Below the pieces are notes generated by a model. That model had not been told where the DNA came from. It saw nothing but the letters and a program-made list of their open reading frames with translations, and ran no database searches. From Peptoniphilus senegalensis JC140 (GTDB lineage: Bacteria; Bacillota; Clostridia; Tissierellales; Peptoniphilaceae): a DNA stretch of 64,000 bases. The stretch spans positions 463,286-527,285 of the forward strand of contig NZ_HE610718.1 in assembly GCF_000321025.1 (NCBI RefSeq). Reading direction: 5' to 3'. Position 1 is the stretch's first letter. Each line of letters opens with the position of its first letter. The translations under genes and the position numbers were made by a program. Below are positions 6,951 through 15,665 of this stretch, one piece after another.

Positions 6951-8837
6951 TTAATAATCACCGCCCCCTCTGGAATTTGTGAATAGTTGTATAAATAAGC
7001 TTGCGTTTATTCTCGTCAAAGTATCTGGCATTATTTCAACTGTATGCCATGTTCCCCTTTGAATTTTGCCGCCGTCATCTTTGCTTAAATATGGTATTAA
7101 ATTTACTTCAGTATCTTTGGTATAAACCATTTGGCCATCAATCTTTAAATAACAATACCTAGCCTTGCTGCCTTCATAAATCCCATAATCTATTTCATGC
7201 TTATGGTCGGGCAAAATAAAAGTGTGCTTATGCGACTTTATATTTAATTGGTGGGTATGTGATCTAATATTTACGCTGTGGCTATGTTCTGGAATGTTTA
7301 CACTGTGGCTATGTTGAGGAACATTTACACTGTGTTCATGATAAGTAGTATGCCAAAATGAACTAGTATTACCTATCTTTCCACCATTGTTGTTGTAAAC
7401 ATCTAGACTTAATTGGCTTCCTTGTACATGTTCAGCCCCGTGTGTAGTTGCATAGTCGCCACCACCTGAACCTGTTGATGTATAATCTCCGCCGCCTGAC
7501 CCTGTTGATGTATAATCTCCACCGCCGCTTTCTGTGGAAGTATAATCTCCGCCGCCTGATTCTGTAGTAGATACATCTGCTCCACCACCTTTTGTGGCTC
7601 TTGAATATGCTCTAAATTGTTCTATCGTGTAATTTAAGATTAATTTATTTATCCTGGCCATCTCATTTGGAATATAAAACCTTAGTGTCGCTGGATATTT
7701 GGGATCACAGTTATCTACAAAAGCCATCTGCATTAGATTAGTAGCACCTTGACTGTAGGTGTCATTTATCCTGGCTCTTTCTTGTATTTCTGAAATAGAA
7801 CCTGTGATGTCCTTCTTTTTATTTGCTATCTCTATTTCAATATCAAATGGATTACCTCTTATGTCATTTTTCCTTACGCTTACTATTGGGACTTTCAAAT
7901 TAATGTTATCTTCAGTGTCTCTTATTAATACATAATCCCCTGGCATAAATTTAGGGTACTTTTTACTATCTTTAATTGATAAATCTACTGCTTGAATTTT
8001 ATATGATATATAAGGCTCTGCAAGACCATCTAAAATTGACCTTGCATATTCCATTAATGTAACCGGTGCTTCAAATCTTCTGTCTACTAGAATAGATTGC
8101 TTAAGCCCATATTTACCTACATTCTTTTCTAAATAAGCCCTGCCATTATTTACTGAAGTAATATCCAGTTGATTATCTCCCTCGCCATATCCCAAAGCAT
8201 AAAGCCTAGTTACAATATTTGTTGGATCCACTGTCTTTTCTATATTTTGCATATTTTTTCTATATTGGATATCCGCCCTATAATTATTATTTAATTTTTT
8301 CAAATTTATAGTCCATGGGTATGAAGTAGTGTCCCAAGTCCATTTATAATTTTCATTGAATGGCTTCGGAACTGAAAATAATGCTGCAAGTAAATTTTCA
8401 TTCTCCCATTTATATTCGAACTGGCGACTGAAATCACACTCAACTAGCTGCCATCTTTTTGTTGACTGCTTGTCTAAAATGTATCTCAACACTTGCCCTG
8501 TATATACTCCCAAATTGCCTATTTGGTGGTATTTAAAAAGTACATCATCAATAAGCGTTGCTAAAACATGTTCGCAACTATATTCAATATAAGATGTTTC
8601 TTCTGTAGTCAATATTGTAGGCAGTATTCTAAATAGATCTATCCTGTCATTCCCATCAAATAATTCTACATAATTAAATGGCTGGCAGTATTTTGTCTTT
8701 GCATCATCTCTTGGCAATTTAAAGCTACAAGTCCATAATTCATTTAGTTTTAACTCATAACCTATTTCGTATGCATTCTGTAGAAAAGCGAGTTTATTCA
8801 TTTCTGAATCATAAATCTTAATGTTATATTTTCTCAC
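6951..8837 (-). CDS. Tail-associated (Tal/minor structural) protein with His-array
   Basis: About 628 residues. The N-terminal 350 residues resemble the phage minor structural/prophage endopeptidase tail family (gp44/Tal-like hub), with the typical opening KYNIKIYDSEMNKLAFLQNA. There follow a Gly-rich tandem repeat (SGGGDYTST-type decapeptides) and six His-x-His motifs spaced 9 residues apart. The C-terminal domain is beta-rich and ends GGGDY. The preferred start is GTG 8837 because AGGTGG-N5 precedes it; the upstream GTG 8846 is inside that site. It follows the distal tail genes and is probably the hub that carries the fibres. Confidence 0.82.
   Translation of the reverse strand: MRKYNIKIYDSEMNKLAFLQNAYEIGYELKLNELWTCSFKLPRDDAKTKYCQPFNYVELFDGNDRIDLFRILPTILTTEETSYIEYSCEHVLATLIDDVLFKYHQIGNLGVYTGQVLRYILDKQSTKRWQLVECDFSRQFEYKWENENLLAALFSVPKPFNENYKWTWDTTSYPWTINLKKLNNNYRADIQYRKNMQNIEKTVDPTNIVTRLYALGYGEGDNQLDITSVNNGRAYLEKNVGKYGLKQSILVDRRFEAPVTLMEYARSILDGLAEPYISYKIQAVDLSIKDSKKYPKFMPGDYVLIRDTEDNINLKVPIVSVRKNDIRGNPFDIEIEIANKKKDITGSISEIQERARINDTYSQGATNLMQMAFVDNCDPKYPATLRFYIPNEMARINKLILNYTIEQFRAYSRATKGGGADVSTTESGGGDYTSTESGGGDYTSTGSGGGDYTSTGSGGGDYATTHGAEHVQGSQLSLDVYNNNGGKIGNTSSFWHTTYHEHSVNVPQHSHSVNIPEHSHSVNIRSHTHQLNIKSHKHTFILPDHKHEIDYGIYEGSKARYCYLKIDGQMVYTKDTEVNLIPYLSKDDGGKIQRGTWHTVEIMPDTLTRINASLFIQLFTNSRGGGDY
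7190..7345 (-). repeat. His-x-His repeat array, 27-bp period
   Basis: Six consecutive 9-residue units of the form HxHxxNxxx (HEH, HSH, HSH, HTH, HKH, HKH) within the tail-associated protein. In T4-type long fibre tips and similar proteins, HxH motifs bind iron along a trimer axis. Confidence 0.75.
7451..7570 (-). repeat. Tandem 30-bp repeats encoding Gly-Asp-Tyr decapeptides
   Basis: Four near-identical 30-bp units encode SGGGDYTST(E/G) in the tail-associated protein. Units differ by a few substitutions. Such arrays can gain or lose copies by slippage. Confidence 0.8.
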
Positions 8838-9382
8838 TATAACCACCTATCCTTCCAATAGGTGTCAATGCTTACACTACCTGCTCCAACCGCATCAATT
8901 TTTATGTCATTTGCCCCTGGTAAGAAGTCAAAGAAATCGCCTTCTTCTGTTAAAAGGTGTATTGCGTTTTCTCCATTTATAGTTGCTGTTAGGTCGCATG
9001 TATTTATTTCTATTTCTTGCCCAGGTCTTAATACAAATCCTTTGATTTCTATATATTCTTCACCTAATAGGGATCCAATTCCTTCTGCTTCAAAAGTGAT
9101 TTCTGAATTTAGGTCCTCAATTAAAATTATTGAAGTAGCCACTGCTGATGCATCAAAATTAATTTCTAATCCTGCAGTTTCTTTTAACTTTATTTCTAAT
9201 ATTGAAATAGCTGATGCTTCATAATCAACAGTAGCTCCAACCTTTTCTAATTCTTTTTGAATTAAAATATCTTCTACTTTTGTAAAATAATTTATTTCTG
9301 AATTAGCTGTTAAGGTTATGTTATTGTTACTTTTAACATTGAATTTTCCAATATTAAATTTTCCTGTGTTATATGCTCCCAT
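8837..9382 (-). CDS. Phage distal tail component with Dit C-terminal-like domain
   Basis: 181 residues. The start MGAYNTGKFNIGKFNV resembles short structural phage proteins. The middle is beta-rich with low similarity to anything I recognise. The last 70 residues have the pattern of the C-terminal Ig-like half of siphovirus distal tail proteins: LRPGQEIEINTCDLTATING, then a loop ending FLPGANDIKIDA and a closing strand. The N-terminal Dit domain is in a separate gene at 9794-10339. Its TAG stop overlaps the GTG start of the next gene. Confidence 0.62.
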   Translation of the reverse strand: MGAYNTGKFNIGKFNVKSNNNITLTANSEINYFTKVEDILIQKELEKVGATVDYEASAISILEIKLKETAGLEINFDASAVATSIILIEDLNSEITFEAEGIGSLLGEEYIEIKGFVLRPGQEIEINTCDLTATINGENAIHLLTEEGDFFDFLPGANDIKIDAVGAGSVSIDTYWKDRWL

Positions 9383-9395
9383 TTGAGCACCGCCT

Positions 9396-9794
9396 TTATC
9401 CTACTGAAACGGACAAATTGCCGACTTCAATAATAAATTTATTACCCTCTGTAATTTCTATTGGTCTATTGAAAGCTCCATAAACTATAAGATTTCCACC
9501 ATCTTTAGCATCTTTTATTCCAAAATAAGCAACTTCACCCCATCCATTAGTTGATGTAGGGAATTCAATCCTTTCTGTATTAGTAGATACTGCCCTATCA
9601 GACTGTTGTGTTGGTTGACCAAAGTTAATAGGTTGCCTTGTATATCCGCCACCAACTACTTCAGCCCCTGTATCTCCATCTGTGGGATTAATTTTATATA
9701 ATGCTATAAATAATTGTGTAGGCCTTGCTACTGTTTGACCTCTTAGAAAATAATTTATAGTCGCATCTTCCAAATAGTTACTTGCTTTACTCAT
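9396..9794 (-). CDS. Phage tail fibre-like (Gp80-type) protein
   Basis: 132 residues with the pattern of a small tail-tip protein found in many siphoviruses. It opens with a helix (NYLEDATINYFLRG), then TQLFIALYKINPTDGDTGAEVVGGGY, NGWGEVAYFGIKDA and GNLIVYGAF, ending in a beta hairpin. It sits between the two distal-tail genes, and its ATG 9794 overlaps the last base of the upstream Dit-like gene. Proteins of this type are often annotated as tail fibre; the direct role is unknown. Confidence 0.7.
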   Translation of the reverse strand: MSKASNYLEDATINYFLRGQTVARPTQLFIALYKINPTDGDTGAEVVGGGYTRQPINFGQPTQQSDRAVSTNTERIEFPTSTNGWGEVAYFGIKDAKDGGNLIVYGAFNRPIEITEGNKFIIEVGNLSVSVG

Positions 9795-10339
9795 TAAATT
9801 ACCACCTTTCTAGTTATCCTTAGTGATGTAATATTACTATCTCCAGTATTTTTTATAATGAAAGTTCCGCATGTCTTAACATTGCCTTTGTTTTCTATGT
9901 TTATATTTGTTGTTTTGCTTCCTGATTTTAAAATTCGATTTAGATCCCTTGAAACTGCAAATGGCTGGCACTCAAATTCTATGGATATAGTTCCTCTTGG
10001 TTGCAATTCTAGTTGCTCAATTCCAATAGCACTATAGACTGATGCTTCATACGCTTTTTCTTTTTCATCATCAAAAATTAAAAGACCACTTCCTGTAAGC
10101 CATCCTGCCAAATCCCTTATTTTATATCTAAGCTCTTCAAACTTATCTATATAAAGAACTCCTATAATGCCTGTTATATGCCTTTTTTCATATTCCTGGG
10201 ATTCAAGCTCCAAAGTTCCTGACCTACCTAAAATTGTGAATTCTTTTCTTCGCCTTTCTGGGAGGACTGTCCTATCTACCGATCTAAATCCTATGTTAAA
10301 TTCTGACGAGTGCCTGCCCTTAAAATTAAAACCTATCAT
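9794..10339 (-). CDS. Distal tail protein (Dit-like, Sipho_tail family)
   Basis: 181 residues. The N-terminal domain matches siphovirus Dit: FNFKGRHSSEFNIGF, then TVLPERRRKEFTILGRSGTL, FEELRYKIRDLAGWL, LIFDDEKEKAYEASV, and IEFECQPFAVSRD at the end. This forms the hexameric hub ring joining tail tube to baseplate. About 45 residues of an Ig-like region follow, so it is shorter than usual Dit proteins (about 250). The missing part resembles the C-terminus of the protein at 8837-9382. It overlaps the tape-measure stop by 4 nt. Confidence 0.82.
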   Translation of the reverse strand: MIGFNFKGRHSSEFNIGFRSVDRTVLPERRRKEFTILGRSGTLELESQEYEKRHITGIIGVLYIDKFEELRYKIRDLAGWLTGSGLLIFDDEKEKAYEASVYSAIGIEQLELQPRGTISIEFECQPFAVSRDLNRILKSGSKTTNINIENKGNVKTCGTFIIKNTGDSNITSLRITRKVVI

Positions 10340-13300
10340 ATAGTAGCAAGCCCCCTTCCTCTATTATTTCTTTTTTCTAGCCTATAAAGTTCTTCAGCAA
10401 TTCTCTTGATGTCATTGTCATTTCTTACATTCATTTCTTTGATTATTATTTGTCTTCCTGATTCAATTGAATTTTCATTAATTACATCTGCAACTATTTT
10501 CTTCAAGTCGTCTAAAGCTCCTACAAACTCAGGTCTTTTTTCTCCAACACCAATTATTGATGGGCTCTTAAAAATACCACCCTTGTCATACCAATCTACG
10601 CTTAAATGTGGTACTGATGGAGGTTTCAAAGAAAAGGATCCAGTAATTTTAAAATGTGGTAACTTTATTTTAGGAAATGGCAATGTAATGTTTAATAATG
10701 ACTTCATTCTCTCTATTGCTTTACCAACTAAATCTCTAGCTTGGTTTATAGGCTTTTCTATAGCTTGTTTAACTGCATTCCATGTTGATGTTGTAGCACT
10801 CTTTATTCCATTCCAAACTTCTGTAATTTTGGTTTTTATTGAGTTAAATGCTTCAGTAGCTGTTGATTTAATGCCATTCCAAACTTCTGACAAACTACTC
10901 TTTATTCCATTCCAAATTTCAGTAGTCTTTGATTTCGCATCATTCCAAACTTCGGTTATTTTTGTTTTTACTGCATTAAATATTTCAGTTGCCTTGGTCT
11001 TAAATGATTCCCAAATTGGTAATAATGCTGACTTTATGCCATTCCATACTTCGGTTGTTTTGGATTTAATTCCATTCCATACTTCCGTAATCTTGGCTTT
11101 AATAGCATTAAATACTTCTGTAGCTTTTGATTTCAAAGCTTCCCAAATAGGTTGGATTACACTCTTTATTGCATTCCATGTTGCTACTGCATTAGCTTTT
11201 ATGCCTTCCCATATTCCTTTAAAAAAGGTTACTAGACCATCAAATATAGTCTTTGCTGTTGCTATAAAAACTTGCCATGCAAGTATAATAGGTGTTGAAA
11301 TAGCAATCCAAGCTACATTAAATATTTCCTTGATTGCTTCCCAAATGAATTGAAAAACTGTAACTAATCCTTCCCAAATTGGCTGTACTCCTGCTATAAA
11401 GCTTTGCCATAATCCACTTAGAGTGGTTGTTATTGCTGCCCATATTGTAGACCATGACTCACTTACACTAGTCCATAAGGTAGAAAAGAATTGAGTTATC
11501 CCTTGCCAAATGACGCTTGCTGATTCTTTTATGCTATTCCATGTATTAATCAAAAATTCTTTAATTGTACTCCAATTTTTTATAATGAAAGGAATTAGAA
11601 TTGTCGCAGCTGCTGTTATTATTGCCACTATTGGATGTGCTTGTATTAGCCCTAATAATCCTACAAAAGCTGTTTTAATTACACCAAATACTTTTGCAAG
11701 CCCCAGCATTGCTGGAGTTGCTCCTGCTGTAGCTCCGCCCATGGCTGCTAAAGCTCCACTAACTGTGCCTATTACTGTTGCTATTTTGGATATTATTATT
11801 AATACTGGACCAATTGCCGCTGCAAAAGTTGCTATTACAACACCAATTTTTACAAGTGCAGGGTCGGCTGCTGCAATTTTATCTGCCAAATTTCCTATGC
11901 CATCTACAAGTTTTTCTATATATGGCATTAGTACAGTGCCTATTGTTATTCCTGCATCTGTCAACTTGTTCTTGAACATATCCATCTTGGCACCAAAGGA
12001 TTCATATCTTTTTTCTGCTTCATTTGCTAATGCTACATTTTCTGAAAATGCACCAGTCGCTATGTCAAAAGCTGATCCTAAAAGATCCCCTGCACCGGCA
12101 AGCCTATTTAATGTATCAGTTTCTCTTATGCCTGTGATTCCTAAATCTGATAGAACACCATTTACATCTCCGCCACTTTTTACAACTTCTTGAAGCCCTG
12201 AAATAAAGGCTTCTAAGGCTTCAGTTGGTTTTGTTCTCCAAACTTCTGAAAATTCTTCTGCTGACATTCCTGCTACTTGTGCAAATCCATCCAAAGATAC
12301 CGTGGACTTCATCAAATCTTTAGCCAGTTCTTTTGCGTATTTTGGAACTATACCTAATCTATTAGCCATGTTTTCGGCTGATTTACCGCCTGCCTCCATA
12401 GCTGTACAAAATTCTGCTGCAGTAATACCTGTTGCACCTGATATATTTTGTTCAAAATCTTTTATTTTTTCACTTGACCCAACTACCGCTGAATTAATTT
12501 TCTTTAAAGTAGTAGACATGGCACTACCGCCAGCTTCAGCTTCTATACCTACTGAAGACATAGCTGCTGCAAGACCCATTATTTCGGCTTCCGTTAATCC
12601 TACTTGGTTACCTGTACCTGCTAATCTAGTTCCCATAGAAACAATATCTTTTTCTGTGGTAGCCATATTATTTCCTAGATCTACAACTACTGACCCTAAT
12701 TTGTCAAATTCTGTTTGTGGCATTTGTGTAATATTCGCAAATTTAGCAAATGCTGTTGCGGCTTCATCTGCGGTTAGGTTTGTAGTTTCTCCTAGGTCAA
12801 TCATGGTTTTTGTAAAGCCTAAAATATTCTCTTTATGAATCCCTAGTTGCCCTGCTGCTTCTGCTACTCCTGCAATTTCTACAGCTGATGCTGGCATCTC
12901 CTTAGCCATATCTCTTATACTATTTGACATAGCTGCAAACTCTTGATCAGTCATATCAACTGTTTTTGCAACTCCGACCATGGCTGTATCAAAATCAGCT
13001 GCAAATTTTGTAACAACACCTGCTCCTGCTACTAATGGTGCTGTAATTGTTTTTGACATTTTGCTTCCAATTTTGCCAGTAGTTTCACCAATTTTCATTG
13101 ATGCATCTCTAATTCCTAGAAGTGTTTGATTTGTTTTATTAGCTTGTGCTTCTAGTGACTTTAACTGGTTTTCCGTCTTCATTATTTCCCTTGTCAATGC
13201 ATCATATTGAGCTTGTGAAATATCTCCACGAGAAAGTGCGGCACTCGCTTGTTCCTGTGCTGTCTTTAATGTTTCAAGCTTCTTTTTGGTGTTCTCTATG

Positions 13301-13491
13301 GATTCTGCCAGTACTCTTTGTTTCTGACTTGCAAGCTCCGCATTCCCTGGATTGAATTTCATTGATGTTCCAATATCTTTTAGTTGTTTTCCTAGGTCTC
13401 TTGCACTGGAATTTACACCTTTCAAGGCTTTTTCTAGCTTGGTTGTATCTCCACCAATTTCAATAGTTATGCCTTTTATAGTTCCTGCCAT
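10336..13491 (-). CDS. Tail tape measure protein (TP901 family)
   Basis: 1051 residues, setting tail length. The N-terminal 150 residues are a coiled-coil scaffold. The conserved TP901 core follows (AADFDTAMVGVAKTVDMTDQEF, then VAEAAGQLGI, GLTEAEIMGLAAAMSSVGI). Hydrophobic membrane-active segments lie around residues 545-640. The C-terminal part has 11-residue repeats with a regularly placed Trp (TEVWNGIKSKT type), many copies. AAGGGGGTGAGG precedes ATG 13491. A tail of this size fits a siphovirus tail of roughly 150 nm at about 0.15 nm per residue; that figure is an estimate. Confidence 0.95.
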   Translation of the reverse strand: MAGTIKGITIEIGGDTTKLEKALKGVNSSARDLGKQLKDIGTSMKFNPGNAELASQKQRVLAESIENTKKKLETLKTAQEQASAALSRGDISQAQYDALTREIMKTENQLKSLEAQANKTNQTLLGIRDASMKIGETTGKIGSKMSKTITAPLVAGAGVVTKFAADFDTAMVGVAKTVDMTDQEFAAMSNSIRDMAKEMPASAVEIAGVAEAAGQLGIHKENILGFTKTMIDLGETTNLTADEAATAFAKFANITQMPQTEFDKLGSVVVDLGNNMATTEKDIVSMGTRLAGTGNQVGLTEAEIMGLAAAMSSVGIEAEAGGSAMSTTLKKINSAVVGSSEKIKDFEQNISGATGITAAEFCTAMEAGGKSAENMANRLGIVPKYAKELAKDLMKSTVSLDGFAQVAGMSAEEFSEVWRTKPTEALEAFISGLQEVVKSGGDVNGVLSDLGITGIRETDTLNRLAGAGDLLGSAFDIATGAFSENVALANEAEKRYESFGAKMDMFKNKLTDAGITIGTVLMPYIEKLVDGIGNLADKIAAADPALVKIGVVIATFAAAIGPVLIIISKIATVIGTVSGALAAMGGATAGATPAMLGLAKVFGVIKTAFVGLLGLIQAHPIVAIITAAATILIPFIIKNWSTIKEFLINTWNSIKESASVIWQGITQFFSTLWTSVSESWSTIWAAITTTLSGLWQSFIAGVQPIWEGLVTVFQFIWEAIKEIFNVAWIAISTPIILAWQVFIATAKTIFDGLVTFFKGIWEGIKANAVATWNAIKSVIQPIWEALKSKATEVFNAIKAKITEVWNGIKSKTTEVWNGIKSALLPIWESFKTKATEIFNAVKTKITEVWNDAKSKTTEIWNGIKSSLSEVWNGIKSTATEAFNSIKTKITEVWNGIKSATTSTWNAVKQAIEKPINQARDLVGKAIERMKSLLNITLPFPKIKLPHFKITGSFSLKPPSVPHLSVDWYDKGGIFKSPSIIGVGEKRPEFVGALDDLKKIVADVINENSIESGRQIIIKEMNVRNDNDIKRIAEELYRLEKRNNRGRGLATI

Positions 13492-13503
13492 ATCCTCACC
13501 CCC

Positions 13504-13742
13504 TTAGAAATTATCAAAATCTTTTTGGCTCGCCTTTCTTACCTTGTCTTTGTCTTCATCTTCATTACTATAATTTGCATTATTATAGGCGATGCAGTAG
13601 TCTACTACATCGCCTATTGTCATACTTTTAAAATCTGATAAAGTTAATCCTCTTGTAAGAGCTCCTGCCATTAATTCTGAAAAGTCTACTGGTTTTCCTT
13701 TTCCGCCTTCGGTATCTTTACTATGTCCTCTAATTTTTTTTT
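13504..13742 (-). CDS. -1 frameshift extension of the tail assembly chaperone (T domain)
   Basis: An open region in the -1 frame relative to the chaperone gene, running without stops from the A9 run at 13734-13742 to TAA at 13504. It reads about 76 residues, including PVDFSELMAGALTRGLTL and MTIGDVVDYCIAYNN, and ends KASQKDFDNF. This matches the G/GT arrangement of lambda-like and many Firmicute siphoviruses, in which a fraction of ribosomes slip to make a chaperone that also binds the tape measure. It lacks its own convincing start and lies directly upstream of the tape measure gene, as expected. Confidence 0.8.
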
Positions 13743-14120
13743 ACTAATTAGAGAAGGCAAAATTATTTCCCATAATTCTTTTAGAATATCAATTACTGGA
13801 AATTCATTGAACTGGCTATACCATTTTATTGGCTCATCAATCCCTGGATCCGCCATCTTGGCAAGGGACCAAATAAAATTATTTACATCTACCATTTCTA
13901 GGCTGTAGATATTTTCTAATACCTCACCAATAGTTGATGGCACTATTGCTTCTTGGTTTGCCCTAGTATATAAATCATCTAGCCCTTTTAAAGCTTCTGA
14001 TACTAATGGCATTATTACAGTTAAAATGTCATAGCCAAATTGATTTTTAAAAATGTTGGCAAAGTAAGCATTAGTTGAAAACTTTACTTCTTTGCCATCA
14101 ATATTTATTGTTTTAATCAT
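13686..14120 (-). CDS. Tail assembly chaperone (G domain)
   Basis: A 144-residue protein between the major tail protein and tape measure genes. It opens with beta strands (IKTINIDGKEVKFSTNAYF) and continues in a helical domain (DVNNFIWSLAKMADPGI, DILKELWEIILPSL), the usual look of Gp13/TAC-type chaperones. These coat the tape measure before tube assembly. Near the 3' end the codons AAA AAA AAA form a slippery run; a -1 slip there yields the extended form described at 13504-13742. ATG overlaps the TAA stop of the tail tube gene by one base. Confidence 0.85.
   Translation of the reverse strand: MIKTINIDGKEVKFSTNAYFANIFKNQFGYDILTVIMPLVSEALKGLDDLYTRANQEAIVPSTIGEVLENIYSLEMVDVNNFIWSLAKMADPGIDEPIKWYSQFNEFPVIDILKELWEIILPSLISKKKLEDIVKIPKAEKENQ
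13734..13742 (-). promoter_or_regulatory. Slippery A9 site for programmed -1 frameshift
   Basis: Nine A residues in the minus-strand message, read in zero frame as AGT AAA AAA AAA TTA. A -1 slip at A-AAA-AAA puts ribosomes in the open frame ending at 13504, which encodes the chaperone T domain. Confidence 0.72.
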
Positions 14121-14695
14121 TATCCTTGAGCTCCTGTTTCTGGTGTTACTTTGTAAGGAGTTGTAAAGAATGTATCATATCCTGTTTGTCCTTTTTCTAA
14201 TCTTGCTTTTACATAGCCTGTATCAGCTGCAGGTGCTGTTGAAATGTTAATAGAATCTGTTTGAGGTTCCGTCTTATCTTCTGTAGTTGCACCTTCAATA
14301 TTTGGTCTTGATGATGAGCAGTTATAAAAGATATGTCTTGTTTGTGTTACATCTCCATCAAATTCAAAGGCCATTGCATAATTCTTTGCCTTGCTTGAAT
14401 TCGATTCAACTATTGCTCCATTTTTATCTTTCAAATATCCTAGTATTTGAACTTCAAATTCTTCTGGGATTAATGCAATTTCTAATTCGCCTTCATATCC
14501 ATTGTTAGAATATTGGTTCCAATAGATCATGTCATCTGCGTAAAATGGATTGCTATCTCCTGATGCTTCTAGTGATAATGAAACAGCTCCTGGAACTTTT
14601 ATTACTTCTGCATAAGTTATTTTTTCTGATGTTGCTTCTGTTATTGGCCATACATGAACATTTTTAAGACCAAATTTAACCTTATTTTTTGCCAT
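14120..14695 (-). CDS. Major tail (tube) protein, phi13 type
   Basis: 191 residues. The sequence from NKVKFGLKNVHVWPITEA through VPGAVSLSLEASGDSNPFYADD and NNGYEGELEIALIPEEF matches the phi13-type major tail protein family, which forms the hexameric tail tube. RPNIEGATTEDKTEPQTDSI and the closing beta strands are typical of the fold. It is preceded by the tail terminator gene (3-nt gap) and followed by the chaperone gene. Confidence 0.93.
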   Translation of the reverse strand: MAKNKVKFGLKNVHVWPITEATSEKITYAEVIKVPGAVSLSLEASGDSNPFYADDMIYWNQYSNNGYEGELEIALIPEEFEVQILGYLKDKNGAIVESNSSKAKNYAMAFEFDGDVTQTRHIFYNCSSSRPNIEGATTEDKTEPQTDSINISTAPAADTGYVKARLEKGQTGYDTFFTTPYKVTPETGAQG

Positions 14696-14697
14696 TA

Positions 14698-15009
14698 TTA
14701 TTTACCTCCTAAATAATAGTAAATTACAAAAATATTTTCACTTGGAATATAAACATCTTCCGACTTATCCCAAATTATTTCATTTTCGTTTAGTAATTCT
14801 TCTATTTCTCTTTCTTTATGTTCGTTTTTATCTTTAAAATAAAATTCTAAATTATAGTTGTAGCTTGAATTGTAAACTACATTGTCTGCTTTAAAATTAT
14901 TAGATCCATCTCCTCTATAAATTAAAAATGGAGGAGCGACTCTCTTATTAAACTTAAAATATGCTATTGGCATATTTAATTTTTTTAGCATATCAAGAGG
15001 ATTCTTCAA
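14698..15009 (-). CDS. Tail terminator/completion protein
   Basis: A 103-residue protein between the HK97 gp10-like gene and the tail tube gene, where siphoviruses encode the terminator that caps the tail. It has the alternating pattern expected (MPIAYFKFNKRVAPPFLIY, YNLEFYFKDKNEHKEREIEELL, then a late beta hairpin FVIYYYLGG). Identification rests mainly on position and general pattern. It overlaps the preceding gene by 17 nt. Confidence 0.7.
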   Translation of the reverse strand: MKNPLDMLKKLNMPIAYFKFNKRVAPPFLIYRGDGSNNFKADNVVYNSSYNYNLEFYFKDKNEHKEREIEELLNENEIIWDKSEDVYIPSENIFVIYYYLGGK

Positions 15010-15370
15010 TTGCTTTCTTTACCCCCTCTTCATATTTTTTTATGGTTTTCTGTTCAACTGGTTTTATGTGAGGAAATGCCTTTGTCCTTCCACCTTGCCA
15101 TAGTGCATGGCCATGTTCTAATAAGTGAGTAAGCTGACCCCTGGTATTGTGGATAATAATTTTATTACCTTCTTTTTTACCTGTCCAAGCTCTTGCATAC
15201 TTGCCGGTTTTCTTTGGGCTGGTGCTTTTTAATTCCTCAATAGCTTCTTCAGATACTTCTTCTGTAAGCTTTTTTACCTTGTCTTTAACATCTTGAGTGT
15301 ATTCTGTTAGATAATCACCTATTACTGATTCCAACTCATCAGCTGATACTTTAGTCGACAATTTTATCAC
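14993..15370 (-). CDS. HK97 gp10-family neck protein
   Basis: 125 residues with the HK97_gp10 signature: helical N-terminus, TSPKKTGKYARAWTGKK, then a strand (NKIIIHNTRGQLTHLLEHGHALW) and HIKPVEQ. Members sit at the head-tail junction and are needed for tail attachment. It overlaps the head-closure gene by 20 nt and the terminator gene by 17 nt, showing tight translational coupling in the connector cluster. Confidence 0.9.
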   Translation of the reverse strand: MIKLSTKVSADELESVIGDYLTEYTQDVKDKVKKLTEEVSEEAIEELKSTSPKKTGKYARAWTGKKEGNKIIIHNTRGQLTHLLEHGHALWQGGRTKAFPHIKPVEQKTIKKYEEGVKKAIEESS

Positions 15371-15665
15371 CCAAAACTATCTCTAATAAATTACCTTTTA
15401 GGTAAGTTCTTAAAATGTAATATTCTATGCCTTTGTAGATTGCTTTTTCTTCTTCGTCATATTCCATGGCATGAATACTTATCTTTGCCTGTGGTTTAAG
15501 ACCAATATTGGCTGCTTGATAAAATTCCTGTGAATAAACATCTAGCCTATTGCATAAGATTTCTCTTTCTGATGTTTCTATGATTGGATTTCCAAATTCA
15601 TCAATTCCTTTAATATCTTCTTTTATCAAAGTAACTGCATCTTTAAATGTGTCCATCTTTGCCAC
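15351..15665 (-). CDS. Head closure/head-tail adaptor protein
   Basis: 104 residues with the SPP1 gp16-like (phage head-tail joining) pattern: FKDAVTLIKEDIKGIDEFGNPI, EREILCNRLDVYSQEFYQAA, KISIHAMEYDEEEKAIYKG. It closes the portal channel after packaging. It overlaps its neighbours on both sides (23 and 20 nt). Confidence 0.82.
   Translation of the reverse strand: MAKMDTFKDAVTLIKEDIKGIDEFGNPIIETSEREILCNRLDVYSQEFYQAANIGLKPQAKISIHAMEYDEEEKAIYKGIEYYILRTYLKGNLLEIVLGDKIVD

Noticed and set aside
10406-11353. 315-codon plus-strand frame opposite the tape measure gene
   Set aside because: Long shadow frame produced by the repetitive, low-stop composition of the tape measure gene; no ribosome site and no recognisable domain.
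11510-12193. 227-codon plus-strand frame
   Set aside because: Another shadow of the Ala-rich tape measure core.
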